A stretch of DNA of 6,223 nucleotides. It comes from Methanoregulaceae archaeon. GTDB taxonomy: Archaea; Halobacteriota; Methanomicrobia; Methanomicrobiales; Methanospirillaceae. Numbering within the stretch: the stretch's first letter is position 1; the number at the start of each line of letters is the position of its first letter. The notes under the pieces were generated by a model. That model did not search any database. It had not been told where the DNA came from and was given only the letters and a program-made list of their open reading frames with translations. Shown here piece after piece: positions 1 through 5,938 of the stretch. Made by a program: the position numbers and the translations under genes. Location: contig JACTVF010000149.1 in the NCBI GenBank assembly GCA_019695435.1, positions 1-6,223 of the forward strand, read 5' to 3'.

Positions 1-729
1 GACATGGTAGAGCGCTACGGCGCCGGTCGCTGCCATTGCAGCCCCGATTGCCTTGAGCTGGTCCGCATCCGGCTTTATGCCCTGAAAGAACGGGATCCGG
101 TTGCCCACGAGTTTTCCCGCGTGGTACCCGAGCGCACCGTAATCAGCGACACCCCAGCGGGAGGTGTCCGCGTGGACATCGATCACCATCTGCGGCACCC
201 GGTTTTGGGGAAGATGCAGGCCGTAGCAGGGCGTCTTTCCGATAATGGCGGCAGCAAGAGCGCTCGGGCCCCCCTCCCGGTTGGTCCGGGCCCCGATCAC
301 GGAGTTTGCGTAGCTGACCGCTGACGATTCCGACCATGCGAGGTGATCGCTGTACCGGGTCTCGTGCAGGTAATACGGGGTGCAGGTACAGTCAAGCCGT
401 ATGCCGAGCCGCTTGTACGCTCTCACCACAGCCTGCTGTTTCTTTGCAAAATCCGGGTCGATCCCCATCTCCTCCCACCGGGTCCGGGCCATGCCGATCG
501 GGTTGAGCACGGCGGGAACGATCGCCTTTGCATCGAGACTGGCAAGCCAGTCAAGACCGTATTTCCCGATCGTCTTGTAGGACGCACCGCTCACCTGGGC
601 ACTTTTGATCGGGACAAGATGCTCTGCCCCGAACACTTTCCCAAGTGCAACGAGGAGTTCGAGCATCTTCTGCCGGGTTTCCCCCCGCTCGCCGGCAAGG
701 ATCTGCTCATCTTCCGGGTCGAGCTGCAT
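1..729 (-). CDS. Aconitase X large subunit, probable phosphomevalonate dehydratase (partial, 3' end outside window)
   Basis: I translated the minus strand by hand; the frame stays open for 243 codons and runs off the left edge, so roughly the last third of a family protein of about 400 residues is missing. It matches the aconitase X (DUF521) family. Seen are an N-terminal helix region with LAGERGE (11-17), the motif IKSAQVSG (41-48), Cys114 and Cys116 in CTCTPYY, and the family signature WSESSAVSYANSVIGART (132-149) followed by NREGGPSALAAAIIG. In archaea this family forms the large subunit of phosphomevalonate dehydratase, which dehydrates 5-phosphomevalonate to trans-anhydromevalonate phosphate using an Fe-S cluster; the cysteines above are candidate ligands, which I infer. 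I chose the ATG at 729 because MQLDPEDE fits the usual family start and GGTGA lies 5 bases upstream. An in-frame ATG at 741 is the alternative. The gene follows the UbiD-family gene by 5 bases. The small subunit (DUF126 type) would be expected just beyond the left edge. A bacterial-type hydroxyproline dehydratase role is possible but less likely in this context. Confidence 0.93.
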   Translation of the reverse strand, partial: MQLDPEDEQILAGERGETRQKMLELLVALGKVFGAEHLVPIKSAQVSGASYKTIGKYGLDWLASLDAKAIVPAVLNPIGMARTRWEEMGIDPDFAKKQQAVVRAYKRLGIRLDCTCTPYYLHETRYSDHLAWSESSAVSYANSVIGARTNREGGPSALAAAIIGKTPCYGLHLPQNRVPQMVIDVHADTSRWGVADYGALGYHAGKLVGNRIPFFQGIKPDADQLKAIGAAMAATGAVALYHV

Positions 730-734
730 GCCGG

Positions 735-739
735 TCACC
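735..739 (-). promoter_or_regulatory. Shine-Dalgarno site of the aconitase X gene
   Basis: GGTGA on the minus strand sits 5 bases before the ATG at 729, and its TGA is also the stop codon of the UbiD-family gene. This supports the ATG at 729 over the in-frame ATG at 741 and suggests that translation of the two genes is coupled. Confidence 0.6.
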
Positions 740-1976
740 ATGTGGCACGCCGGAACTCGTCCTCATGGCCCAGAACCATGGTCGCATCGACCCCTATCTT
801 CACGTTCGTCCCGTCCTCTTTCTGGCAGGGGTCAAGCGACGATCCCCGGACACCAGTGATCACCATGATGTCCTGATCGCCACTCACCCGGGTCGCGATC
901 GCGTACTCGACATCATACGGATCCGAGAGATCGATATCCTCGTCCACGACAACGACGTGCTTGAGCGAGGTGTGGGCGGCAAAGGCCGCCATGATCGCGT
1001 TCTTCCCGTCACCCTGCGTGCTCTTTTTTATCTGGATGACCGCGTGGAGGTACCCACAACCACCCTTGGTGAGCACGACATTCTTTACCTCGGTCACACC
1101 GGCCACCGCACGGTAGATCTTGGGCTCATAGGGGCAGCCCATCAGGATCTTGTGCTCATCTCCCCCGGGTAGGATGCTGTGGTAGATGAAGTCCGGTTTT
1201 GTGTACATGCCGGTGAACTCGATCACCGGCTGGCGGCGCACCGGGTCGTAGGTGCCCGTGATATCGACAAACGGACCCTCGTCCGTGACATCCGGCCCGA
1301 TATACCCTTCAAGGACGATCTCCGCATCGGCGGGGACAAGCACGCCGTTGCTGCATTCCTTCACGTGGATCGTCCCGCCCAGCAGTTCCGCCGCATACGC
1401 GAGTTCTTTTCCGGTCGGGACACGGGTGCAGCTCGCAAACGTCACTGCCGGGTGCGCCCCGATAACCATCGCAATGGGCAGGCGCTCCCCGCAGGCAAGC
1501 GCCTTTTTGTGCATCACGTACGTGTGTCGGCCTTCCACGAGCCGGGCCGCTACCCGGTGATCGTCAAGGACAAGCATGCGGTGGATAGACGCGTTCTCCA
1601 CCCCGTCCCATTTCGAGAAGACAACACCGGCGGTGAAATATTTCCCGGCATCTTTTGGGAAAAAGTGCATCACCGGGATACAGGAAAGGTCAGGTTTCCC
1701 CATGGCAAGTTTCCCGTCGTTTACGATCTTCCCGTCAAAGGTTGCATCGGCAAGTTTTTTTACGAGATTCTTCTCATCGATACCCAGTGCAAGCGAAAGT
1801 GCATGCCGGTCTGCGGTCAGGTTCATGACGGCCCGGGCGCCACCGATATTGTGGAAGAAGAGGATTTTATCCGTTGCAGCCGCCATCTGTGCAGCCTTCA
1901 TATCGTCCGGGGAGCAGGCCTCTTTTACTTCGACAACAAGGCCCTCTTTTCGCATCTTTGCAATAAATTCACGCAT
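735..1976 (-). CDS. UbiD-family decarboxylase, probable trans-anhydromevalonate phosphate decarboxylase
   Basis: The 413-residue protein has the length and order of the UbiD family, whose members decarboxylate unsaturated acids with prenylated FMN. Counting from the ATG at 1976, N128 and R133 are spaced as in the family's N-x4-R motif, followed by H151 and E191 (likely metal and cofactor contacts) and then EGPFVD at 233-238 where the catalytic acid pair sits. I assigned these by remembered spacing relative to fungal Fdc1. The second acid is Asp238 instead of the usual Glu. The neighbours, ubiX upstream and aconitase X downstream, point to anhydromevalonate phosphate decarboxylase of the archaeal mevalonate pathway, giving isopentenyl phosphate. 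UbiD itself (ubiquinone synthesis) is unlikely because methanogens lack ubiquinone. An upstream in-frame GTG at 1985 would add three residues, but the ATG at 1976 has GGAG 8 bases before it and fits the family start. It overlaps the end of ubiX by 8 bases. Confidence 0.94.
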   Translation of the reverse strand: MREFIAKMRKEGLVVEVKEACSPDDMKAAQMAAATDKILFFHNIGGARAVMNLTADRHALSLALGIDEKNLVKKLADATFDGKIVNDGKLAMGKPDLSCIPVMHFFPKDAGKYFTAGVVFSKWDGVENASIHRMLVLDDHRVAARLVEGRHTYVMHKKALACGERLPIAMVIGAHPAVTFASCTRVPTGKELAYAAELLGGTIHVKECSNGVLVPADAEIVLEGYIGPDVTDEGPFVDITGTYDPVRRQPVIEFTGMYTKPDFIYHSILPGGDEHKILMGCPYEPKIYRAVAGVTEVKNVVLTKGGCGYLHAVIQIKKSTQGDGKNAIMAAFAAHTSLKHVVVVDEDIDLSDPYDVEYAIATRVSGDQDIMVITGVRGSSLDPCQKEDGTNVKIGVDATMVLGHEDEFRRATW

Positions 1977-2523
1977 CGTAACCACTCCAGCGTTTAGTAA
2001 GCGTATGATCGACTTCGAGGTGATCGAGCACCCGGCCTACCACCATGTCCACAAGATCATCGATCTTTTCCGGGTGGTGGTAGAACCCCGGGCAGGCCGG
2101 CATGATCGTCGCCCCGGCCTCGTGCGCGGCAAGCATGTTCGTCAGGTGGATCTTCGAGAGAGGCATCTCGCGGGTGACAAGGATGCATTTCCGGCGCTCT
2201 TTTAAACAGACATCGGCCGTCCGGGTGATCAGGTTGTCCGCATAGCCGGATGCGATCGCTGACAGGGTCTTTGCACTGCACGGGACAATGACCATCCCAT
2301 CATGCCGGTGCGAGCCGCTGGCAATCTCTGCACTAATCGCGCCGATATCGTGATACGTTGCGTTGAATCCCGAAAGGTCCACCCCTTCGTGGCGTGCAAT
2401 CTCCTGTGCGACGTCTGTTATGATAACATGCACGTAGGCGTCTTTGCACAGCACCTCAATCAGGCGCCGGGCATAGCAGATCCCGCTTGCACCGGTCACC
2501 CCGACAACATATTCCTTTTTCAT
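1969..2523 (-). CDS. ubiX: Flavin prenyltransferase UbiX
   Basis: This 184-residue flavoprotein transfers a dimethylallyl group from dimethylallyl phosphate to reduced FMN, making the prenylated FMN that UbiD-family decarboxylases require. It shows GVTGASG at 8-14 (the phosphate and flavin-binding loop), VPCSAKTL at 80-87, SGYADNLITR at 92-101, REMPLS at 118-123 and PGFYHHP at 145-151, all typical of the UbiX/Pad1 family, and its length is normal. The ATG at 2523 has a strong AAGGAGG 5 bases upstream, so the start is well supported. It is the first gene of the operon: its end overlaps the start of the UbiD-family gene by 8 bases, which suggests coupled translation and matched supply of enzyme and cofactor. 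The substrate is a downstream product of the same mevalonate route. I see no missing motif or sign of transfer. Confidence 0.97.
   Translation of the reverse strand: MKKEYVVGVTGASGICYARRLIEVLCKDAYVHVIITDVAQEIARHEGVDLSGFNATYHDIGAISAEIASGSHRHDGMVIVPCSAKTLSAIASGYADNLITRTADVCLKERRKCILVTREMPLSKIHLTNMLAAHEAGATIMPACPGFYHHPEKIDDLVDMVVGRVLDHLEVDHTLTKRWSGYDA
1985..1988 (-). promoter_or_regulatory. Shine-Dalgarno site of the UbiD-family gene
   Basis: GGAG on the minus strand lies 8 bases before the ATG at 1976 and inside the last codons of ubiX. The possible GTG start at 1985 would overlap this site and have no site of its own, which is why I prefer the ATG. Confidence 0.55.
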
Positions 2524-2623
2524 AGGCCCCTCCTTTCGCGCTCTCGTGTGATACCAATGTCTGAGCCTAAGGTAAAAAGCGTTTATGCCGAAATGTTACG
2601 GGAACCAGGGAAAAATGTGAGAT
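2524..2623 (-). promoter_or_regulatory. Spacer upstream of ubiX with probable operon promoter
   Basis: This 100-base gap holds no gene. On the minus strand a weak TATA-like element, GCATAAAC (about 2581-2588), would place a transcript start near 2560 and give a leader of about 35 bases with the ubiX ribosome site at 2529-2535. A second AT-rich element, GGAAATAAAT, overlaps the stop codon of the upstream gene. Neither is a strong match, so I place the promoter in the gap without fixing the box. Confidence 0.35.
2611..2615 (-). terminator. Oligo-T tract after the membrane-protein gene
   Basis: On the minus strand a run of five T lies 8 bases after the TAA of the upstream gene, and a second run of five T follows at 2574-2578. 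Archaeal termination often uses such T tracts without a hairpin. The runs are short, so this is a weak call, but it would separate the upstream gene from the ubiX operon. Confidence 0.3.
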
Positions 2624-3076
2624 TTATTTCCGCACCGGGGCAAAGAAACGATACCGTACCCGGGACTCCTCTACCCGGCGGGCATGCGACGGGTTGAGAT
2701 CCCGCCGGGCTTCAATGATGAGGGTGTTCAGAATGTTATGGAGCCGGAGGGCATCAAAGTCCTTTTCCTTGTGCTCGTTGAGGAAATCAAGCAGATCGCT
2801 GACGCTCTTGAGCACGCCGGAACTCGCAATAAGGTTGAGCCGGTTGAGGGTGAGTGCCAGGTTCTTTTTCGCGATATCCATCTTGTAGCTGTCACCACCG
2901 GCGAGGTTAATCTCGGTCACGGCATTTAAGAGATCAGTGTAAACTTTGAGTTTGTAGCTGCTCTCGTGCATCCTGCGCTCCATAGCACGGAGCCTGAGGA
3001 AGGTAACCGCAAATACAACAATAATGATGATGACACCGCAGGTAATAACAAACAAGTCGCCGGTAATATCAGCCAT
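2624..3076 (-). CDS. Small single-span membrane protein of unknown function
   Basis: I do not recognise a named family for this 150-residue protein. One hydrophobic segment spans about residues 8-27 (FVITCGVIIIIVVFAVTFL) and is followed by the positive stretch RLRAMERR, which predicts an N-terminal anchor with the rest in the cytoplasm. The remainder looks mostly helical and charged, with KNLALTLNRLNLI (71-83), SVSDLLDFLNEH (91-102) and LHNILNTLIIEARRDL (112-127); the last resembles helical segments in hypothetical proteins that end in an R-K/R-D-L pattern. The C-terminus is strongly basic. The ATG at 3076 has GAGGTGA 6 bases upstream. It lies 11 bases after the broken lipoprotein gene, and the TGA of that gene overlaps the ribosome site, so the two were probably co-transcribed. 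The function is unknown; a scaffold or sensor role would be a guess. Confidence 0.82.
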   Translation of the reverse strand: MADITGDLFVITCGVIIIIVVFAVTFLRLRAMERRMHESSYKLKVYTDLLNAVTEINLAGGDSYKMDIAKKNLALTLNRLNLIASSGVLKSVSDLLDFLNEHKEKDFDALRLHNILNTLIIEARRDLNPSHARRVEESRVRYRFFAPVRK

Positions 3077-3087
3077 TTCATTTCACC

Positions 3088-3575
3088 TCATGGAAGTCGC
3101 TTTGCTACATCCAGTTTTGCATTAATAAGATTTCCCGTCATCTCAATCTTGTAAAGACCGGGATTGTACATCGGATATTGCCGGTAAGCATCATAAGGAT
3201 ATGTCCGGCCATAGCCGAAGGTCTGGCTTTTCTGGGATGCAACACCGGTCACAGTCATCTCAAACCAGCAATACGTGGGATCGTCATCGAGCGGGAGGAC
3301 CGTAAATTCGACACCCCACGATGGATTGTCAATCCGTACCTGCTCGGTGATATTATCACTTTCATTCTGAAAAGTTTAGGATTTCTGAAGGTAGTGATCT
3401 CCAAGGGTGAGGGATGGCTGGGTCATCATCAGAGCCGCAGTTGTTTCTTCGACCCCTGCAGAATGAACAGGTGTTATTGCCGCATTTTTCCCGCCCGGGC
3501 TGCGTCGGTTGTGCACCCACTTACAATAACATCCATAATGATCAGAATCATGCCAAGGATCAAGTATATTTTTAT
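3088..3575 (-). pseudogene. Broken secreted lipoprotein gene (frameshift plus premature stop)
   Basis: Three reading segments join into one plausible 162-residue lipoprotein. The first begins at an ATA at 3575 (probably a former ATG) with KIYLILGMILII and the lipobox VSGC (Cys at residue 21). It must shift frame at the A5 run at 3485-3489: one missing A restores the second segment, KNAAITPVHSAG to LGDHYLQKS. That segment ends at TAA (3376-3378), after which the same frame continues for 95 sense codons, TFQNESDNITEQ to NLINAKLDVAKRLP, ending at TGA 3088. The later part has the look of conserved methanogen surface proteins (DDDPTYCWFEMTVTG, FGYGRTYPY), and a Tyr codon in place of TAA would give a smooth join; both are inference. 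There is no good ribosome site before the ATA. A sequencing error or recoding cannot be excluded. This stretch is also visibly more AT-rich than the operon to its left. Confidence 0.72.
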
Positions 3576-3665
3576 GGGGGTGAGTATTGGAAATGCCGCG
3601 TATTAGCTTTTTTATTCTGCAGAAGGGATTGCCTGTGCAGCCACCCGGACACAATACGGATTTGA
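3576..3665 (-). promoter_or_regulatory. Spacer between HD gene and broken lipoprotein gene
   Basis: This 90-base gap holds no gene. On the minus strand GAATAAAAAAGC (about 3606-3617) is a TATA-like element placed about 30-40 bases before the old lipoprotein start, so it may be the remnant or active promoter for that gene and the membrane-protein gene after it. I see no clear terminator for the HD gene. Confidence 0.3.
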
Positions 3666-4871
3666 TCAGAAGAGCTTATCCTGACGGGTGGGCTTTTTTA
3701 TGTGCAGGATCTCTGCTGCAGCATCAGCAACCGCATCGCGGTATGCCGGCAGGGTATACACACCCAGCCGCCACTGTTCGCGCCGGGTCTGATTGAGCGT
3801 CCGGAGACGGGGGAACAACTCGGCAAAACCCACGCTGGCGTGCCGGTTTTTTACCTGAACTTCAAGGGACATATCCCCGGGCACGGGGGGGATGTCCACA
3901 AGCACATCAGCAGCTTGGCAACCGGCCATTCCGGCAATGTCCTCTGCAACCTTCCGCGATCGCTCCAGTGACCAGCCGGTCTGGAATGTCACCGCCTTGA
4001 CCTGATCCTGCCCGGCATAGATTGCCCTTTTATAGAGTTGCCGCCGGGACAGACGGACTGCCAGATCGCGTGCAAGTGGACTTTTTGAGTTTTTGAGAAC
4101 ATGCATGCATTCCGCATCATCAAGTGCATAGATCCGTTCAATACCTCCCGCCGGATGTTTTGATATATGATCGAGCGTCGCAAGCTGGAACATGCATTCA
4201 CCGATCCTACTTACATGATGGTAATAGACCGTAGGGCGCATCAGGGTCCTTGCAATAAGCAACGATTCTGCTGCATTGATCCCGTTCTCATCGAGCACGA
4301 TCCCCTCCGGCGTCAGATGGATATTTCTGATGAGGCGGTGCGCATCCACCGTGCCGTACGGTGCGCCGGTATAGTACGCGTCCCGGAGCAGGTAATCCAT
4401 CCGGTCTACATCAAGATCGCCGTGGATGATTCCTGAAAGCCGGTGGCTGCCCCTTACGACCGCACACAGGTCTGAGGGACTGATACCTATGGGTTCCAGC
4501 AGCGTGGAGAACTGCGCGTCCACGATCCCGGCAATATCGTCGTGGGTGTGGCCGAGCCGGGCCTCCATCAGGGGTTCGCTTGCATGGGAGAACGGCCCAT
4601 GCCCCACGTCATGGAGGAGGGCGGCAGCCATGACCAGCAACCGGTCTTCCCGGGAAAGGCCAAACTGCCGGCAGGCCACACCGGCCAGATGCATCGTACC
4701 GACAGAATGTTCAAAACGGGTGTGGTTGGCACCGGGATACACCAGATAGGAGAACCCGAGCTGGCGGATGTACCGCAGCCGCTGGATAGCAGGAGAGTCA
4801 AGGAGCGGCAGGATCTCCTCCTCCACTTCCACATAGCCATGGACCGGGTCCTTGATGATCTTGGGATTCAC
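3666..4871 (-). CDS. HD-domain phosphohydrolase, SAMHD1/dNTPase-like
   Basis: This 401-residue protein belongs to the HD superfamily branch that includes SAMHD1 and bacterial YwfO-like enzymes, which split dNTPs into nucleoside and triphosphate in the cytoplasm. The N-terminus [11 protein letters not shown] (5-15) is the usual start of this branch. The metal-binding set is complete: His55 in RFEHSVG, His87-Asp88 in [12 protein letters not shown], and Asp156 in [13 protein letters not shown] (153-164), matching by pattern SAMHD1 H167, H206-D207 and D311. The C-terminal third (about 260-401) is less typical and I assign no domain. The start is a GTG at 4871; the next upstream in-frame stop lies only 12 bases before it, with no other start codon and no ribosome site, so a leaderless transcript is likely. 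The gene is divergent from cofD across 42 bases. Its exact nucleotide substrate cannot be read from the sequence, and a dNTPase role is inference. Confidence 0.93.
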   Translation of the reverse strand: MNPKIIKDPVHGYVEVEEEILPLLDSPAIQRLRYIRQLGFSYLVYPGANHTRFEHSVGTMHLAGVACRQFGLSREDRLLVMAAALLHDVGHGPFSHASEPLMEARLGHTHDDIAGIVDAQFSTLLEPIGISPSDLCAVVRGSHRLSGIIHGDLDVDRMDYLLRDAYYTGAPYGTVDAHRLIRNIHLTPEGIVLDENGINAAESLLIARTLMRPTVYYHHVSRIGECMFQLATLDHISKHPAGGIERIYALDDAECMHVLKNSKSPLARDLAVRLSRRQLYKRAIYAGQDQVKAVTFQTGWSLERSRKVAEDIAGMAGCQAADVLVDIPPVPGDMSLEVQVKNRHASVGFAELFPRLRTLNQTRREQWRLGVYTLPAYRDAVADAAAEILHIKKPTRQDKLF

Positions 4872-4913
4872 TCTAAAGAATCTTCATATACATCGCATAA
4901 AAGTATTCTAGTA
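4872..4913. promoter_or_regulatory. Divergent promoter between HD gene and cofD
   Basis: Only 42 AT-rich bases separate the two start codons. On the plus strand CATATAC (4885-4891) is centred about 26 bases before the cofD ATG. On the minus strand TTTTATG (4896-4902) is centred about 28 bases before the HD-gene GTG. Neither gene has a Shine-Dalgarno site, so both transcripts are probably leaderless, starting at or near the start codon as archaeal TATA spacing predicts. The two TATA-like boxes are only 4 bases apart, so binding of the transcription machinery in one direction should hinder the other. Confidence 0.55.
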
Positions 4914-5816
4914 ATGATTACGTTCCTTTCGGGCGGGACCGGCACTCCGAAGCTGCTGCGCGGGATGCAGAAGGTGATGGACAGACACGAGATTTCGGTG
5001 GTGGTGAATACGGCCGAGGACATCTGGATCTCTGGTAATCACATATCGCCGGACCTCGATACCGTCATGTACCTTTTTGCCGGCGTGCTCAACACTGATA
5101 CCTGGTGGGGGATACGGAACGACACGTTCATCACGCACGATGAGATCGCGCAGATGGGCCTTGAAGAGTTTATCGCGATTGGAGACCGCGATCGGGCGGT
5201 GCACATCGCGCGGGGGAACATGCTCCGGGACGGCATGAGGCTGACCAATATCACCAAAAACCTCTGTGATCGTTTCGGTGTGCGTGAGAATGTCCTGCCG
5301 ATGTCGGATACGGAAGTTACGACCCGGGTAAAAACTGAGCTTGGGCTTATCCACTACCAGGAATACTGGGTCCGTTCGAAAGGGCAGATCCAGATCGAGA
5401 GTGTCGTGCGCTGTTCAACAACACCCCCCGAGAGCACAGAAGAAGTTATCCAGGCAGTCGAAGCAAGCGATGTAGTGGTGATTGGGCCTTCAAACCCGAT
5501 CACGAGCATTACCCCCATTCTCGAATGCAGGGGCCTCAAAGACGCCCTCAGGGACAAATTTGTCATTGCCATAAGTCCATTCATAGGCGACGCTCCGGTA
5601 AGCGGGCCAGCCGCTGCACTCATGAAGGCCTCGGGTTTTGAAGCAACATCGGCCGGCACCGCCGCGTGCTACAAGGATCTCGTCGATCTTTTCATCCACG
5701 ACATCCGCGATCCCATCGAAGTAAAAAATGCGATTCGTCTGGATACACTGATGACCGGGGAAGAAAAAAGCATCGAACTTGCGGGGAGCATCCTGTCTCT
5801 GGCAAATAAGAGGTGA
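4914..5816 (+). CDS. cofD: 2-phospho-L-lactate transferase CofD (coenzyme F420 biosynthesis)
   Basis: This 300-residue enzyme moves a phospholactate group from the GDP-linked donor lactyl-2-diphospho-5'-guanosine to the deazaflavin Fo, giving F420-0 and GMP, in the cytoplasm. F420 is the hydride carrier of methanogenesis. The family motifs are all present: [14 protein letters not shown] at 4-17 (nucleotide-binding loop), [20 protein letters not shown] at 30-49, [10 protein letters not shown] at 190-199 and [13 protein letters not shown] at 221-233. The length is normal for the family (about 300). The frame is open further upstream, but the ATG at 4914 gives the standard family start and upstream codons read into the opposite-strand HD gene. 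No ribosome site precedes it, in line with a leaderless message from the TATA-like box at 4885-4891. It appears to be transcribed alone: a T run follows 17 bases after the stop and the next gene has its own spacer. In some bacteria the donor carries phosphoenolpyruvate instead; the sequence alone does not decide that. Confidence 0.97.
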   Translation: MITFLSGGTGTPKLLRGMQKVMDRHEISVVVNTAEDIWISGNHISPDLDTVMYLFAGVLNTDTWWGIRNDTFITHDEIAQMGLEEFIAIGDRDRAVHIARGNMLRDGMRLTNITKNLCDRFGVRENVLPMSDTEVTTRVKTELGLIHYQEYWVRSKGQIQIESVVRCSTTPPESTEEVIQAVEASDVVVIGPSNPITSITPILECRGLKDALRDKFVIAISPFIGDAPVSGPAAALMKASGFEATSAGTAACYKDLVDLFIHDIRDPIEVKNAIRLDTLMTGEEKSIELAGSILSLANKR

Positions 5817-5832
5817 TCACGCTTCCGCTCCT

Positions 5833-5846
5833 GTTTTTTCGAAAAC
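5833..5846 (+). terminator. T run with small UUCG hairpin after cofD
   Basis: Sixteen bases after the cofD stop, GTTTT-TTCG-AAAAC can fold into a five-pair stem closed over a UUCG loop, and it contains a run of six T. The stem is almost all A-U, so the T run itself is the more likely signal for archaeal termination. Confidence 0.4.
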
Positions 5847-5888
5847 GACCTGCGCGTTCCCGTCATCCTGACCTGAAACCATTGCACA

Positions 5889-5906
5889 AGTATTTTAATT
5901 GATAAT
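5889..5906 (+). promoter_or_regulatory. Probable TATA region of the PEGA lipoprotein gene
   Basis: An AT-rich element, AGTATTTTAATTGATAAT, is centred about 40 bases before the ATG at 5939. That would start a transcript near 5922 and give a short leader containing AAGG at 5928-5931, a weak ribosome site. No stronger candidate exists in the 122-base gap after cofD. Confidence 0.4.
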
Positions 5907-5938
5907 CGTGATAACCTCTCCACTATAAGGGAAACGGA

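Noticed and set aside
343..876. Plus-strand open frame of 177 codons opposite aconitase X
   Set aside because: It is a shadow of the aconitase X gene, whose minus-strand translation matches the family signature over its length.
1977..1985. GTG start at 1985 for the UbiD-family gene
   Set aside because: It would overlap the ribosome site and lack one of its own; the ATG at 1976 has GGAG at proper spacing.
1179..1997. Long plus-strand open frame of 272 codons opposite the UbiD-family gene
   Set aside because: It is the antisense shadow of a GC-rich coding gene; its translation is rich in Arg, His and Val with no recognisable motif, while the minus strand encodes a clear family protein.
3376..3654. 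Open frame of 92 codons on the minus strand beginning MCPGGCTG
   Set aside because: Its first half is out of frame with the lipoprotein signal and reads as composition noise; only its second half belongs to the broken lipoprotein.
3885..3891. Run of seven G inside the HD gene as a possible phase-variation switch
   Set aside because: The frame is intact on both sides, the run is short and non-repetitive, and no partner feature such as a gated surface protein supports switching.
4542..4913. In-frame upstream extension of cofD by 124 codons
   Set aside because: It runs antisense over the N-terminal half of the HD gene and adds nothing family-like; the ATG at 4914 gives the standard CofD start.
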